Origin: Rhodoblastus sp. 17X3
Lineage (GTDB): Bacteria > Pseudomonadota > Alphaproteobacteria > Rhizobiales > Beijerinckiaceae
DNA: 64,000 nucleotides
Assembly: GCF_030056575.1 (NCBI RefSeq)
Contig: NZ_JASHHX010000022.1
Span: forward strand, 1 to 64,000
Direction of reading: 5' to 3'
Part shown: in pieces, positions 8,664-17,848 of the stretch
Layout of the letters: each line of letters opens with the position of its first letter
Numbering within the stretch: the first letter of the stretch is position 1
Made by a program: the position numbers and the translations under genes
Notes under the pieces: generated by a model
Database searches by the model: none
Told to the model about the DNA's origin: nothing
What the model saw: the letters and a program-made list of their open reading frames with translations, nothing else

Positions 8664-8727
8664 CCACCTTCTCCCGCCCCAGGCGTTCGTGAGGAGGCCC
8701 GTCTGTCGACGGGCTAGGGGGAGAAGG
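8664..8727. repeat. Cloverleaf palindromic repeat, second boundary copy
   Basis: It begins with a 15-bp segment (8664-8678) that is the exact reverse complement of 8506-8520 in copy A, and ends with GGGGAGAAGG (8718-8727), the reverse complement of 8458-8467. Internally it has a diverged GCGTTC hairpin and the CCCGTC/GACGGG hairpin. The two boundary copies therefore face each other. Confidence 0.7.
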
Positions 8728-8763
8728 GCGACGGCAAAAACATTATAAGTTGGGGAGGCCGCG

Positions 8764-9489
8764 ATGAATGTTATTACGCAGGTCAACGATATTTCGGACT
8801 CGCATGGCGAAAAAACGGTCGCGCGCCGCACCGTCTATGTCTATCAGGCGCCCGTGCGCATCTGGCACTGGATCAATGCGTTCGCCATGGTGACCCTGTT
8901 CATTACCGGCTACCTGATCGGCACGCCGCCGGACAGCGTCACGGGCGAGGCCAGCGCGCATTTCCAGATGGGCTATATCCGTTTCGCGCATTTCGCCGCC
9001 GGCCAGGTCATGGCGGTCGGCTTCCTGCTGCGCATCTACTGGGCTTTCGTCGGCAACGCCCATTCCGCCCAGATCTTCTACATCCCGTTCTGGCGCGGCG
9101 ATTTCTGGAAGGGCGTGTTGCACGAAATCCGCTGGTACGCCTTTCTGGAAAAATACCCCAGGCAATATGTCGGGCATAATCCGCTCGCCCACACCATGAT
9201 GTTCCTGGTCTTCACGCTGGGCACGCTGTTCATGATCGTGACGGGCTTCGCGCTCTATTCAGAAGGCGCGGGACGCAGTTCCTGGCAATACAAGGCGTTC
9301 GGCTGGGTATTCTCGATCTTTCCGAACAGCCAGGATGTCCACACCTATCATCATCTCGGCATGTGGGCGCTGGTATGTTTCACGGTCCTGCATATTTATG
9401 CGGCGGTCCGCGAGGACATCATGTCGCGCCAGTCGATGATCTCCTCTATGATCTCCGGTGAACGCCAGTTCCGCGACGAGGAAGTCTGA
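8764..9489 (+). CDS. hupC: Ni/Fe-hydrogenase b-type cytochrome subunit
   Basis: A 241-residue integral membrane di-haem cytochrome b that takes electrons from HupS and reduces quinone. Four hydrophobic segments are visible (about 35-50, 74-90, 140-165 and 200-220), with candidate haem-ligand histidines in R-I-W-H-W-I, the R-F-A-H-F-A-A-G-Q segment, and the Y-H-H-L-G-M-W...L-H-I-Y stretch. Length and order match HupC/HoxZ. It lies 315 bp after hupL, behind the palindromic block, and its stop is followed by hupD with one base between. Confidence 0.95.
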   Translation: MNVITQVNDISDSHGEKTVARRTVYVYQAPVRIWHWINAFAMVTLFITGYLIGTPPDSVTGEASAHFQMGYIRFAHFAAGQVMAVGFLLRIYWAFVGNAHSAQIFYIPFWRGDFWKGVLHEIRWYAFLEKYPRQYVGHNPLAHTMMFLVFTLGTLFMIVTGFALYSEGAGRSSWQYKAFGWVFSIFPNSQDVHTYHHLGMWALVCFTVLHIYAAVREDIMSRQSMISSMISGERQFRDEEV

Positions 9490-9490
9490 G

Positions 9491-10081
9491 ATGGACGCGC
9501 GCTCCCCCAAGAAAATCCTCGTCCTCGGCATCGGCAATATTCTCTGGGCGGACGAAGGCTTCGGCGTCCGCGTGCTTGAGACCTTCAACACGCTCTATGC
9601 CGCGCCGGAAAACGTCAGCCTGCTCGACGGCGGCACGCAGGGACTCTACCTCGTGCAATTCGTGCAGGAGGCCGATTATCTGCTGGTGTTCGACGCGATT
9701 GATTACGGTCTGGCGCCGGGAACGCTGAAGATCGTACAGGGCGACGAGGTGCCGAAATTCACCGGCGCCAAGAAGATGAGTCTGCATCAGACCGGCTTTC
9801 AGGAAGTGCTCTCCGCCGCAGATCTGATGGGCGGCTATCCCAAGAAGCTCGCCCTGATCGGCTGCCAGCCGCTCGATCTCGAAGACTGGGGCGGGCCGCT
9901 TACGCCGCCCGTGCGCAATCGGCTGGTCCAGGCGGCGGAGCTCGCCGCCGTCATTCTCGAACAATGGGGCGCGCCCTGTCGCTTGCGCGCCCCCGGCGAA
10001 GCGGTCGAGCCGCTGCTCGCCAATGACATCGACATGCAGAATTACGAGACGCGGATGGCCAATGTCCGCACGGGAGGATGA
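9491..10081 (+). CDS. hupD: Hydrogenase maturation endopeptidase
   Basis: A 196-residue protease that cleaves the HupL tail after His581. It shows the family opening V-L-G-I-G-N-I-L-W-A-D-E-G-F-G, where the acidic residue binds nickel, followed by the L-D-G-G-T-Q-G and V-F-D-A-I-D-Y motifs, and an L-H-Q-T-G-F-Q-E motif that supplies the nickel-binding His. ATG 9491 follows the hupC stop by one base and fits the HupD family N-terminus; an in-frame start at 9458 lies inside hupC and is unlikely. Confidence 0.95.
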   Translation: MDARSPKKILVLGIGNILWADEGFGVRVLETFNTLYAAPENVSLLDGGTQGLYLVQFVQEADYLLVFDAIDYGLAPGTLKIVQGDEVPKFTGAKKMSLHQTGFQEVLSAADLMGGYPKKLALIGCQPLDLEDWGGPLTPPVRNRLVQAAELAAVILEQWGAPCRLRAPGEAVEPLLANDIDMQNYETRMANVRTGG

Positions 10082-10082
10082 G

Positions 10083-10670
10083 ATGAAGAGCTTGTTGAAG
10101 ACCCGGCTGAAAACCGCCGCGCTGGCCGGCGCGCTCGCTGCATTTCCCTTCGCTGCGTCGGCTCACCCGGGGCTGCATGCGGCTGGCTTCGAGGATGGTT
10201 TCATCCATCCCTTCACCGGCGCGGATCACCTGCTCGCCATGATCGCCGTCGGCTATTGGGCCGGCCAGTTCGTGGGCCGGGCGCGCTTCGTCCTTCCGGG
10301 CGTTTTCGCCGCCCTGATGGTGGTCGGCGCTGCGCTGGGCTTCCATGCCGAGGCGCCCGCGCTCGTTGAATATGGGATTGCCGCTTCGGTCGTGGCTCTG
10401 GGCCTGCTGCTGGCCTTTGACGTCAAGATGCCCGTCGCGCCCGCCGCGGCTCTGGTCGGGCTGTTCGCCCTGTGCCACGGCTTCGCCCATGGCGCCGAGG
10501 CGCCCGCCGCAGCGAGCCAGGCGCAGTTCTTCGGCGGCTTCGTTGCGGCAAGTCTGATCCTGCAGGGCGTCGGCCTCGGCCTCTCGATGCTCCGCCACAG
10601 CAAGAGTCTCGCCCGCATCGCCGGAGCCTTGGTCGCCATGACCGGCGTCTGGATGCTTGGCGCCGCCTGA
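10083..10670 (+). CDS. hupE: HupE/UreJ-family nickel permease
   Basis: A 195-residue membrane protein with a signal sequence ending A-A-S-A and the conserved H-P-G-L-H...G-F-I-H-P-F-T-G-A-D-H-L-L-A-M opening, followed by about six transmembrane helices including G-L-F-A-L-C-H-G-F-A-H-G. HupE/UreJ proteins facilitate Ni2+ entry for hydrogenase or urease. The His residues in the first and fifth segments are the likely metal ligands. It overlaps the hupD stop region (TGAGATG), so it belongs to the same operon and supplies metal to HypA/HypB. Confidence 0.92.
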   Translation: MKSLLKTRLKTAALAGALAAFPFAASAHPGLHAAGFEDGFIHPFTGADHLLAMIAVGYWAGQFVGRARFVLPGVFAALMVVGAALGFHAEAPALVEYGIAASVVALGLLLAFDVKMPVAPAAALVGLFALCHGFAHGAEAPAAASQAQFFGGFVAASLILQGVGLGLSMLRHSKSLARIAGALVAMTGVWMLGAA

Positions 10671-10692
10671 GGCGGGCAGAGGAAAACAAGCC

Positions 10693-10983
10693 ATGTGCCT
10701 GGGCATTCCGATGCGCATTCTGGAAGGCGACGACATTTCGGCGCTTTGCCAGCGCGGCGCCGAGCAGCGGCGCGTCTCGATGCTGCTGCTCGGCGCGCAG
10801 CCCATCGGCGCCCAGGTTCTCGTTCATATCGATACCGCCGTGCGCGTGCTCGAGGCGGATGAGGCGGCGTTGATCGATCAGGCCCTCGATGGCCTTGCCG
10901 CCGCGATGCGCGGCGAGGATTTCGATTCAGCCTTTGCGGATCTGATCGACCGCGAGCCGCAATTGCCGGAACATTTGCGCTGA
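10693..10983 (+). CDS. hupF: HypC-family hydrogenase assembly chaperone HupF
   Basis: A 96-residue HypC paralogue starting M-C-L-G-I-P, with the essential Cys2. In Rhizobium and related species HupF is a HupL chaperone that matters when O2 is present. The window also holds a true hypC (17849), so the two are specialised copies. A 188-bp space separates it from hupG, the largest gap inside the assembly genes. Confidence 0.93.
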   Translation: MCLGIPMRILEGDDISALCQRGAEQRRVSMLLLGAQPIGAQVLVHIDTAVRVLEADEAALIDQALDGLAAAMRGEDFDSAFADLIDREPQLPEHLR

Positions 10984-11171
10984 GAGGCTGAAAAGCTTCC
11001 ATACACTTGTGCAAACATACCTGCCATGCGAAATTCACGGCTGGCGGCCCAGGCGCAAGAAAACCTGCCATTTGCTGGCCATTTCCTTTTCGCCGGCTTT
11101 GGCGCCGTTTTTGCGGAACTGAACGGAACTGCGCCCAAAGCGGCGAAAAAATGCGAACAAGAGGAAACGCC

Positions 11172-11612
11172 ATGACTGCGCCCTTTCTGGACGCGCTGAT
11201 CCAGCGCACCAGCCTTCCCTTGGTCGACGAGACCAATGTCGACGCCTTTCTCGCCCCTGCGGCCGGCGAATGTCCCAATGCCCTGCTGTTTTTCTCGGGG
11301 GCCGCCGCCCCGCGTCCGGAAAGCTCGGACGTGGCCGCGGTGCTGCCCGAAATCCTGCGCGCTTTCTCCGGACGGCTGCGCGGCGCGATCGTCGCGCCCG
11401 AGGCCGAGGCCAAACTGAAGGGCCGCTTCCAGATCTTCGTCCTGCCTTCGCTTTGCGTCACGCGCGCAACCGAGCCGGTCGGCGTCCTGCCGAAAATCCT
11501 CGACTGGTCGGACTATGTTGAGAAGATCGAAGCGGCGCTCGATCCGCAGGCTCCGGTGCTGAGCGCGCCCGCCAAGCCGAAAACGCAATTCACCTTTTCG
11601 CAGGGAGCTTGA
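11172..11612 (+). CDS. hupG: Hydrogenase small-subunit assembly protein HupG (HyaE/HoxO-like)
   Basis: A 146-residue thioredoxin-fold protein without the redox CxxC. The F-L-A-P and A-L-L-F-F-S-G segments and the L-P-S-L-C-V-T-R strand-loop match the HyaE/HoxO/HupG family, which binds the Tat leader of HupS and holds the small subunit until it is mature. ATG 11172 is preceded by GAGG; an upstream in-frame extension to 11007 lacks family similarity. Four bases separate it from hupH. Confidence 0.9.
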   Translation: MTAPFLDALIQRTSLPLVDETNVDAFLAPAAGECPNALLFFSGAAAPRPESSDVAAVLPEILRAFSGRLRGAIVAPEAEAKLKGRFQIFVLPSLCVTRATEPVGVLPKILDWSDYVEKIEAALDPQAPVLSAPAKPKTQFTFSQGA

Positions 11613-11615
11613 GCG

Positions 11616-12473
11616 ATGAAAGCGGGATTTTGGGTTGCGCCCGAGGGCGCCGAAGACGCCATGACCGTGATGCCGATCGGCGGCGACGTGCTGGACGAGG
11701 CGCCGGGCCGGCGCAGGCTTTCGCTGCTGGCGACCGGCAAGGCGGAAAATCTGATCCGGGCCTGCCCGCGCGTCAGCAAGATGTTGCCGGAAATTGTCGC
11801 GGCGCTCGAGACGCAAGCTGAAAACGCGCAGGGCCGACTGTTCGACCTCACCGAGTTTTCCGCCGAAGAAATCCTGCTGATCGAGGATGTGATTGGCGAG
11901 GGCGAGGTGACGGGACTGGTGTCGCTGCCTGATGGCGTCGATGCGCAGATTCAGGAATCCGTCATGGCGGGCCTGTGGCGCGTTCGCTTCACGAACCTGC
12001 AGGGCAAGCTTTTCGCCGATTATCTCGAAGTGTCGAGCCTGCCCGAGATCGCCCGCCGCGCCGCTCTGGTCAATTGCCAGCCGCTTGACGCCGGCGAGCC
12101 GCCCGCCGGCGCAATGAACGTCATGCCGCTGCTGGCGGAGATCGCGGGCCGCTCCGCCGCGCATAAAACCGGCGAGCCGACCCATACCATCACCTTCTCG
12201 CTGCTGCCGATGTCGCCGGAAGACATGAGCCATTTGCAAAAATGCCTCGGCGCCGGTTCGGTCCGGCTGATTTCGAAAGGCTACGGCTCCTGCCGCATCC
12301 TCTCCACGGCGACCATGAATGTCTGGTCGGTGCAATTCTTCAACGCCATGGACGAGATCATCCTCGACACGCTCGAAATCGGCGACGCGCCCGCGGCGGC
12401 TCGCGCGGCGGAAGAGGATTTCCGCGACAGCGCCAAGCGCCTGCGCGAGATTGAGGAGGCCTATTTCGCATGA
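11616..12473 (+). CDS. hupH: Hydrogenase expression/formation protein HupH (HyaF/HoxQ-like)
   Basis: A 285-residue protein of the HupH/HyaF/HoxQ family. The motifs A-D-Y-L-E-V-S-S-L-P-E-I in the N-terminal half and G-S-C-R-I-L-S-T...V-W-S-V-Q-F-F-N in the C-terminal half are typical. With HupG it shields and assembles the small subunit before export. It overlaps hupI by 4 bases. Confidence 0.93.
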   Translation: MKAGFWVAPEGAEDAMTVMPIGGDVLDEAPGRRRLSLLATGKAENLIRACPRVSKMLPEIVAALETQAENAQGRLFDLTEFSAEEILLIEDVIGEGEVTGLVSLPDGVDAQIQESVMAGLWRVRFTNLQGKLFADYLEVSSLPEIARRAALVNCQPLDAGEPPAGAMNVMPLLAEIAGRSAAHKTGEPTHTITFSLLPMSPEDMSHLQKCLGAGSVRLISKGYGSCRILSTATMNVWSVQFFNAMDEIILDTLEIGDAPAAARAAEEDFRDSAKRLREIEEAYFA

Positions 12474-12685
12474 CCGGCTTCGAGAACTTCGGCAAACAGC
12501 GGAATGTCGAGGACGATGCGAAAATGGAATGCGGCGTCTGCTGGCATGTCTATGACCCGGCGCAGGGCGACAGCGTGTGGCAGATCCCGCCTGGCACGCC
12601 ATTCACGGCTCTGCCCGAAGACTGGCGCTGCCCCAATTGCGACGCGGCGCAGGCGCGCTTCATGAGGCTCGGCGAAAATGAATGA
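12470..12685 (+). CDS. hupI: Rubredoxin HupI
   Basis: A 71-residue rubredoxin with the iron-binding pairs C21/C24 (ECGVCWHVYDP) and C54/C57 (WRCPNC), plus the conserved G-T-P-F segment between them. Hydrogenase-cluster rubredoxins (HupI/HoxR) are needed for aerobic assembly of the small-subunit Fe-S clusters. Overlaps with hupH and hupJ show tight coupling. This accessory fits the six-cysteine HupS. Confidence 0.95.
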   Translation: MTGFENFGKQRNVEDDAKMECGVCWHVYDPAQGDSVWQIPPGTPFTALPEDWRCPNCDAAQARFMRLGENE

Positions 12686-13181
12686 AACTGCGCGCATCGA
12701 GGAATGCGCGCGGCTCGCCGAAGGGCTGGAAGCGCATTTTCGCGGCGTCCAGGCGCGAGCGATGAAGGATGTGCCGATCTGCAATGAAAATCTCGCCGTC
12801 GCCAGCACGGGCTTCCGGCCCTGCGGAGATTGGGCCTTGGGCATCGTCGTCACGCCCTGGTTCATGAATATTGTCGCGTCGCCGCTCGCCGGCGCGGCCC
12901 CGGTCGCCGCCTTGCCAGGCGAGACGCAAAGCCTTGTCCTGCCTTGCGGCATGGTGGAATGTCTCGCGGCGAAGCTTGATGGCTTCGACCGGCTGCTGAT
13001 GTGCTCTCTTTTTTCGCCAATGCAGGATTTTGAAGATCAGGAGGCGGCGCTGGCGACGGCGAAGGCGGCTTTCGAGCTAATGTTGACGCCGCCCGCGCCG
13101 CCGCCGGAGCCTCCCGCGGCCAAACTGGACCGGCGCGCCTTCTTTCGCGGCGGTTTTCGCGCGCCGGAGGCGACGTCGTGA
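12678..13181 (+). CDS. hupJ: Hydrogenase assembly chaperone HupJ (HybE family)
   Basis: A 167-residue HupJ/HybE/HoxT-type chaperone. The segment M-K-D-V-P-I-C-N-E-N-L-A-V, W-A-L-G-I-V-V-T-P-W-F-M-N and the later L-P-C-G motif are conserved, and the C-terminal tail ends R-R-A-F-F-R-G. The family guides subunit assembly and coordinates export. It overlaps hupI by 8 bases and hupK by 4. Confidence 0.92.
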   Translation: MNETARIEECARLAEGLEAHFRGVQARAMKDVPICNENLAVASTGFRPCGDWALGIVVTPWFMNIVASPLAGAAPVAALPGETQSLVLPCGMVECLAAKLDGFDRLLMCSLFSPMQDFEDQEAALATAKAAFELMLTPPAPPPEPPAAKLDRRAFFRGGFRAPEATS

Positions 13182-14212
13182 GCGCGGTCCCGGCAAACCT
13201 GCTGTTGCGCGCAAAGCTGCGTGGCGGCTTCGTCGCGGATATCGACATCGTTTCGCCGCGCGCCGATCCTTCGCCGGTTTTCATCGGCCTCGCTCCGGCT
13301 GAGGCCGCGACGATCGCCGGGCGACTGTTCTCGCTGTGCCCAATGGCGCAATCCCTGGCCGCGCAGGCGGCGGGCGAGGCGGCGTTTGGCTTCGAGGCGG
13401 GCGCGTCGCAACGGCGAGAGCGGGCGCTGAAACTTCTGTGCGAGCGTTTGGGTGAGATGCTTCGCGCCAGCCTGCTTGACTGGCCGGGCGACGCGCCTCC
13501 CGCGCCTCAGGATATTTCGCGCCTGCGCCTGGCGCTCAAGGCTTTGCGGGATTTTCCTCAGACGGATGGCGCGCTTGAACGGATCGATGCGCTCGCCGCC
13601 GCCCTGCTTGGCCTGGACGACATGTTCGTCCGCCAGCAAGCCGAGGTCCTTGCAGACGAGTCGAATTGGGAGCTGGCCGCCCTGGGGCCGGATTGCCTTG
13701 GCGCGGCGGATGACGCAGCCGTGTTTGAAGCGATGACCCGCGACACTGTTTTTTCGCGCGCGCCCGCTTTGCCGGGCCGCTGCGCGGAAACCGGAGCCGC
13801 CGCGCGCCAACAGGCGCCGGGCGGCGGCCTGGCGTCGCGGCTGGCGGCGCGCCGGGTTGATATGGCGGCAACGCTCGACGGCATCCGCGCGCTTCTGGCT
13901 GGCGGCGCCGCGCCGGACGGGCTGCTTGGCGCGCAAGGCGATGCGTCAGGCTGGGGCTTCGCGGCGGTCGATTCCGCGCGAGGACGGCTCTATCACGCCT
14001 TGCGGCTCGACAGCGCCGGCCGGATAGCGGATTATCGCATCGTCGCGCCGACCGAATGGAATTTTCATCCCGAAGGGCCTTTCGCCCGACTGCTGCGCGG
14101 CGCGCGGATCGGCGCGGGGGCGGCGGCCAAGCGGCGGATCGAGCGGCTGGCTTTCGTCTTCGACCCCTGCATTCGCGCTTGCGCCGAAGTTTTGGACGAA
14201 GACGATGCATGA
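13178..14212 (+). CDS. hupK: Large-subunit-like assembly scaffold HupK
   Basis: A 344-residue protein related to [NiFe] large subunits. The C-terminal F-D-P-C-I-R-A-C-A-E keeps the DPCxxC shape, but the N-terminal CxxC pair is lost (L-C-P-M-A-Q-S in its place). HupK/HoxV is thought to hold the Fe(CN)2CO unit before transfer to HupL. The middle is Ala-rich and variable. The ORF ends inside hypA with an 8-base overlap. Confidence 0.9.
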   Translation: MSAVPANLLLRAKLRGGFVADIDIVSPRADPSPVFIGLAPAEAATIAGRLFSLCPMAQSLAAQAAGEAAFGFEAGASQRRERALKLLCERLGEMLRASLLDWPGDAPPAPQDISRLRLALKALRDFPQTDGALERIDALAAALLGLDDMFVRQQAEVLADESNWELAALGPDCLGAADDAAVFEAMTRDTVFSRAPALPGRCAETGAAARQQAPGGGLASRLAARRVDMAATLDGIRALLAGGAAPDGLLGAQGDASGWGFAAVDSARGRLYHALRLDSAGRIADYRIVAPTEWNFHPEGPFARLLRGARIGAGAAAKRRIERLAFVFDPCIRACAEVLDEDDA

Positions 14213-14546
14213 AATGTCGCTGACCGAAAGCGTTGTCGAAATTTTATGCGAGGAGGGCCGCCGCCAAGGTTTTGCGCGCGTCAAGACGGTCTGGCTGGAG
14301 ATTGGGACGCTGTCCGGCGTCGAGCCGGGCGCGATGGAATTCTGTTTCGACGTGGTGACGCGTGGGACGCTGGCGGAGGGCGCGCGTCTGGAAATCGTCC
14401 GCACGCCGGGGCAGGGCTGGTGCCTGGATTGCGAAAAAAGCGTGGCGCTCGTCGAACGCTTCGGCGCCTGCCCCGAATGCGGCGGCTACAAGGTGCAGAT
14501 GACCAGCGGCGACGAAATGCGCGTCAAGGAATTGGAGGTCGAATAA
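14205..14546 (+). CDS. hypA: Hydrogenase nickel incorporation protein HypA
   Basis: A 113-residue nickel chaperone. His2 of M-H-E-M-S-L is the nickel ligand, and C73/C76 with C89/C92 form the zinc ribbon (C-L-D-C, C-P-E-C). It delivers Ni with HypB into the large subunits, serving both HupL and HupV here. The stop and the hypB start share a base (TAATG). Confidence 0.96.
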   Translation: MHEMSLTESVVEILCEEGRRQGFARVKTVWLEIGTLSGVEPGAMEFCFDVVTRGTLAEGARLEIVRTPGQGWCLDCEKSVALVERFGACPECGGYKVQMTSGDEMRVKELEVE

Positions 14547-15568
14547 TGTGCACGGTTTGCGGATGCGGGACGGCGACTCAGGAGGGCGACAAGGCCCATG
14601 GCGACAAGGGCCAAGGCGACAAGCACGGCCATTCGCATTCCCATGCGCATGGCGATCATGACCATTCCCACGCGCATGATCACGACCACCACCATCACGA
14701 TCATGACCATCATCACGGCCACGACCATGATCACGACCAAGATCACGGCCATGACCACCACCACCATGACCACCACCACCATGACCACGATCATTCCCAT
14801 GGCGCCGGCGGCGAGGCTTTGGATTATGGCGCGGGCCTTGCGGGCGTGCATGTGCCCGGCATGAGCCAGGAGCGCATCGTCCAGATCGAACGCGACATTC
14901 TCTCCAAGAACCGGTCCTACGCCGAGGAAAATCGCGGCTATTTCGGGCGCAAGGGCGTGCTGGCGCTCAATTTCGTCTCCAGCCCCGGATCGGGCAAGAC
15001 GTCGCTGTTGGTGCGCGCCATCAACGATCTGAAGGACAAGCACGCCATCGCCGTGATCGAGGGCGACCAGCAGACCTCAAACGACGCGGAGCGCATCCGC
15101 GCCACCGGCGCCAAGGCGATCCAGGTCAATACCGGCAAGGGCTGCCATCTGGACGCCCATATGGTCGGCCATGCTTTGGAGACGCTCGATATCGCCGACA
15201 ATTCGCTGCTGTTCGTCGAAAATGTGGGCAATCTGGTCTGCCCGGCCGCTTTCGATCTCGGAGAGGCGCATAAGGTCGTGCTGCTCTCGACTACCGAGGG
15301 CGAGGACAAGCCGGCCAAATATCCCGATATGTTCGCCGCTGCCGACCTTATGCTGCTGAACAAGTCGGACCTGCTGCCGCATCTCGATTTCGACGTCGGC
15401 GCCTGCATCGCCCACGCCTTGCGGGTCAATCCCAACCTTCAGACTCTGATCGTCTCAGCGAAAACGGGCGAGGGTCTCGCCGCTTTCTACGCCTGGGTCG
15501 AAGCGCGCTCCAACTTGGCGCGCTCCGATCTGGCCCGCCGCAAGGCTGAAGCGCGGAAGGCGGGATGA
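14546..15568 (+). CDS. hypB: Hydrogenase nickel incorporation GTPase HypB, with long His tract
   Basis: A 340-residue SIMIBI-class GTPase that powers nickel insertion. The N-terminus has the high-affinity nickel motif with C2, C5 and C7 (CTVCGC). Residues 18-85 then hold 35 His among 68 residues, mostly alternating with Asp: a nickel-storage tract as in Bradyrhizobium-type HypB. The GTPase part has the Walker [10 protein letters not shown], the metal-binding [10 protein letters not shown] loop, and the N-K-S-D base motif. ATG 14546 overlaps the hypA stop. Confidence 0.96.
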   Translation: MCTVCGCGTATQEGDKAHGDKGQGDKHGHSHSHAHGDHDHSHAHDHDHHHHDHDHHHGHDHDHDQDHGHDHHHHDHHHHDHDHSHGAGGEALDYGAGLAGVHVPGMSQERIVQIERDILSKNRSYAEENRGYFGRKGVLALNFVSSPGSGKTSLLVRAINDLKDKHAIAVIEGDQQTSNDAERIRATGAKAIQVNTGKGCHLDAHMVGHALETLDIADNSLLFVENVGNLVCPAAFDLGEAHKVVLLSTTEGEDKPAKYPDMFAAADLMLLNKSDLLPHLDFDVGACIAHALRVNPNLQTLIVSAKTGEGLAAFYAWVEARSNLARSDLARRKAEARKAG

Positions 15569-17817
15569 TGCACGCCGCTCCGGCCGAGGCGAAGACGGAA
15601 ATGACGCGCCTGCGTCTGCGCCTGCGTGGCGCGGTGCAGGGCGTCGGCTTCCGTCCTTTCGCCTTCGGGCTGGCGGCGCGCTATGGTCTTGGCGGCTTCG
15701 TGCGCAATGACGCTCAGGGCGTGACGCTCGAGGTCGAAGGCGCGGAAACGGCAAATTATGTCGCGGCCCTGCGGCGCGAATTGCCGCCGCTCGCCCGACT
15801 TGACGCAATGGAGATCGAGCCGGTCGCGCTGCGCGGGGACAAGAATTTCGTTATCGAGTCCACGCGTTCCGGCCCTGCGCGGACGCGCATTCCCGCCGAC
15901 GCCGCAACCTGCGAGAAATGCCTCGACGACCTGTTCGATCCGTCGAGCCGCTTTCATCTCTATCCTTTCGTCAATTGCACCCATTGTGGCCCGCGCTATA
16001 CGCTGACGCGGCGCCTGCCTTACGACCGCGCGCAGACGTCGATGGCGGGCTTTCAGTTCTGCGCCGATTGCGGGCGCGACTATGCGGACCCCGCCAACCG
16101 CCGCTTCCACGCCGAGCCGATCGCCTGTCCGCGCTGCGGCCCGCGCCTGTCGCATTCCCCGATGGAAATCACCTCCGCCTTGCGCGCGGGAAAAATCGTG
16201 GCGCTGAAGGGAATTGGCGGCTTTCATCTGCTTTGCGACGCGAGCAACGCCGGAAGCGTCACGCGGCTGCGGGCGCGGAAAAATCGCGAGGCCAAACCTT
16301 TCGCAATCATGGTCGCCAACGAGGCCTCCGTCGCGCTTTTCGCCAAACCGCGCGCGGACGAGCTGGAGCTGCTGCGGTCGCCCGCCCATCCCATCGTGCT
16401 CGTCGAGAGCCTCAGGAAACTTCCCGACGCCGTCGCGCCCGGGATGGCGCGGCTGGGCGTGATGCTGGCTTACGCGCCGGTTCATCACCTGCTGTTCCAC
16501 GCGGCTGGCGGCGCGCGGCAAATCCATGAGCGCAATTTGGCTCAGGATTTCGCTCTCGTGGCCACCTCCGCCAATCCGGGCGGCGCGCCGCTCATCAAGG
16601 ACAATGCGGAGGCGCGTGAAAAACTCGCGGACATCGCCGACCTCGTCGTCACCCACGACCGTGACATTGTCGTGCGCGCCGATGACAGCGTCATGCAGTT
16701 CGTCGATGGCGCGCCCGCCTTCCTGCGCCGTGCGCGGGGCTTCGTGCCGGAGCCGATCGACCTTGGCGCGGATGGCCCCAGCGTGCTGGCCTGCGGCGGC
16801 CATCTCAAGGCGACGCTAACCGTCACCCGGGGCCGCGAGGCTTTCGTTTGCCAGCATGTCGGCGATCTCTCGGACGCCGAGACCTTTCGCTTCTATGGCG
16901 AGAGCGCGGCGCATCTGCTGCGGCTGCTGGATGTGAAGCCCGAGGCCGCCGCTTGCGACCTTCATCCCGATTACCTCTCGACACGCTTCGCCGAGCAAAG
17001 TGGCGCGCCCGTGCTGCGATTTCAGCATCATGCGGCGCATGTCGCGGCCATCGGCGCCGAACATGGCGTAACCGGCGCGCTGTATGGCGCGGCGCTCGAC
17101 GGCCACGGTCTTGGCGAGGATGGCGGCAATTGGGGCGGCGAGGCCTTGCGGCTCGACGGGCGCGGCGGCTTTGCGCGGCTCGGCCACGTCGCGCCTCTGG
17201 CTCTGTTCGGAGGGGATCGCGCCGCGCGCGAGCCTTTGCGCATGGGGATCGCGGCCTTCGCCGCGCTTGGGCGGCTGGACGAGGCGGCGGGTTATTTCGC
17301 TGGGAAGGCGGAGGCGGCGCAACTGGCGAAGATATTCGCGGCGCGGCTCGCGCCCGCCACGACCAGTCTTGGCCGGCTGTTCGATGCGGCTTCCGCGTTG
17401 CTTGGCTTTGCCGAACGTCAGGATTTCGAGGGGCAGGCGGCGATGCGGCTTGAGTCTCTGGTCCGCGCGCCGCACGCGCTGCATGGCGGCTATGTCCTGC
17501 GCGCCGCCATTGTGGATTTTGCGCCGCTGCTCGCGCATTTCATCGATGCCCGTCCGGACGCGCGCGACGGCGCGGAACTTCTGCACGGAACGCTGATCGA
17601 AGGGCTGGGCGCATGGCTCGCGGCTTCGGCCAAGCCAGGCGAAAAAATCGCGCTCGGCGGCGGCTGCCTGATGAACAGAATTCTCGCGGAAGACCTTGCG
17701 GGCCTTTTGCGGGACAAGGGCTTCACACCGCTGCTGGCGCAAAAAATGCCGCCCAATGATGGCGGGCTTTCGCTGGGTCAGGCCGCCTTGGCGCGGACGG
17801 TCCTGATGGCTGGCTGA
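15565..17817 (+). CDS. hypF: Carbamoyltransferase HypF
   Basis: A 750-residue enzyme that uses carbamoyl phosphate and ATP to put a carbamoyl group on HypE, the source of the active-site cyanide ligands. Domains in order: acylphosphatase-like (about 10-98, [11 protein letters not shown]), two zinc-finger pairs (about 112-190, C-E-K-C...C-T-H-C-G and C-A-D-C-G...C-P-R-C-G), a YrdC-like domain (about 200-380, with K-P-F-A-I-M), and a Kae1-like carbamoyltransferase with D-L-H-P-D-Y, H-H-A-A-H and A-L-D-G-H-G-L-G. It overlaps hypB by 4 bases. A 31-bp gap follows before hypC. Confidence 0.96.
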   Translation: MMHAAPAEAKTEMTRLRLRLRGAVQGVGFRPFAFGLAARYGLGGFVRNDAQGVTLEVEGAETANYVAALRRELPPLARLDAMEIEPVALRGDKNFVIESTRSGPARTRIPADAATCEKCLDDLFDPSSRFHLYPFVNCTHCGPRYTLTRRLPYDRAQTSMAGFQFCADCGRDYADPANRRFHAEPIACPRCGPRLSHSPMEITSALRAGKIVALKGIGGFHLLCDASNAGSVTRLRARKNREAKPFAIMVANEASVALFAKPRADELELLRSPAHPIVLVESLRKLPDAVAPGMARLGVMLAYAPVHHLLFHAAGGARQIHERNLAQDFALVATSANPGGAPLIKDNAEAREKLADIADLVVTHDRDIVVRADDSVMQFVDGAPAFLRRARGFVPEPIDLGADGPSVLACGGHLKATLTVTRGREAFVCQHVGDLSDAETFRFYGESAAHLLRLLDVKPEAAACDLHPDYLSTRFAEQSGAPVLRFQHHAAHVAAIGAEHGVTGALYGAALDGHGLGEDGGNWGGEALRLDGRGGFARLGHVAPLALFGGDRAAREPLRMGIAAFAALGRLDEAAGYFAGKAEAAQLAKIFAARLAPATTSLGRLFDAASALLGFAERQDFEGQAAMRLESLVRAPHALHGGYVLRAAIVDFAPLLAHFIDARPDARDGAELLHGTLIEGLGAWLAASAKPGEKIALGGGCLMNRILAEDLAGLLRDKGFTPLLAQKMPPNDGGLSLGQAALARTVLMAG

Positions 17818-17848
17818 GTCTGCGGCGTGGATAAACGGGAGAGAAAAA

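Noticed and set aside
11041-11056. TGGCGGCCCAGGCGC-like -24/-12 spacing before hupG
   Set aside because: The GG and GC spacing fits, but the -12 half is GGCGC in place of TTGC, so chance in GC-rich DNA is more likely.
11007-11171. Upstream extension of hupG to an earlier start at 11007
   Set aside because: The added residues have no HupG similarity, and GAGG sits before the ATG at 11172.
14640-14800. CAC/CAT/GAC-rich tandem pattern resembling a minisatellite or CRISPR-like repeat
   Set aside because: It is the in-frame coding of the HypB His tract and has no regular spacer structure.
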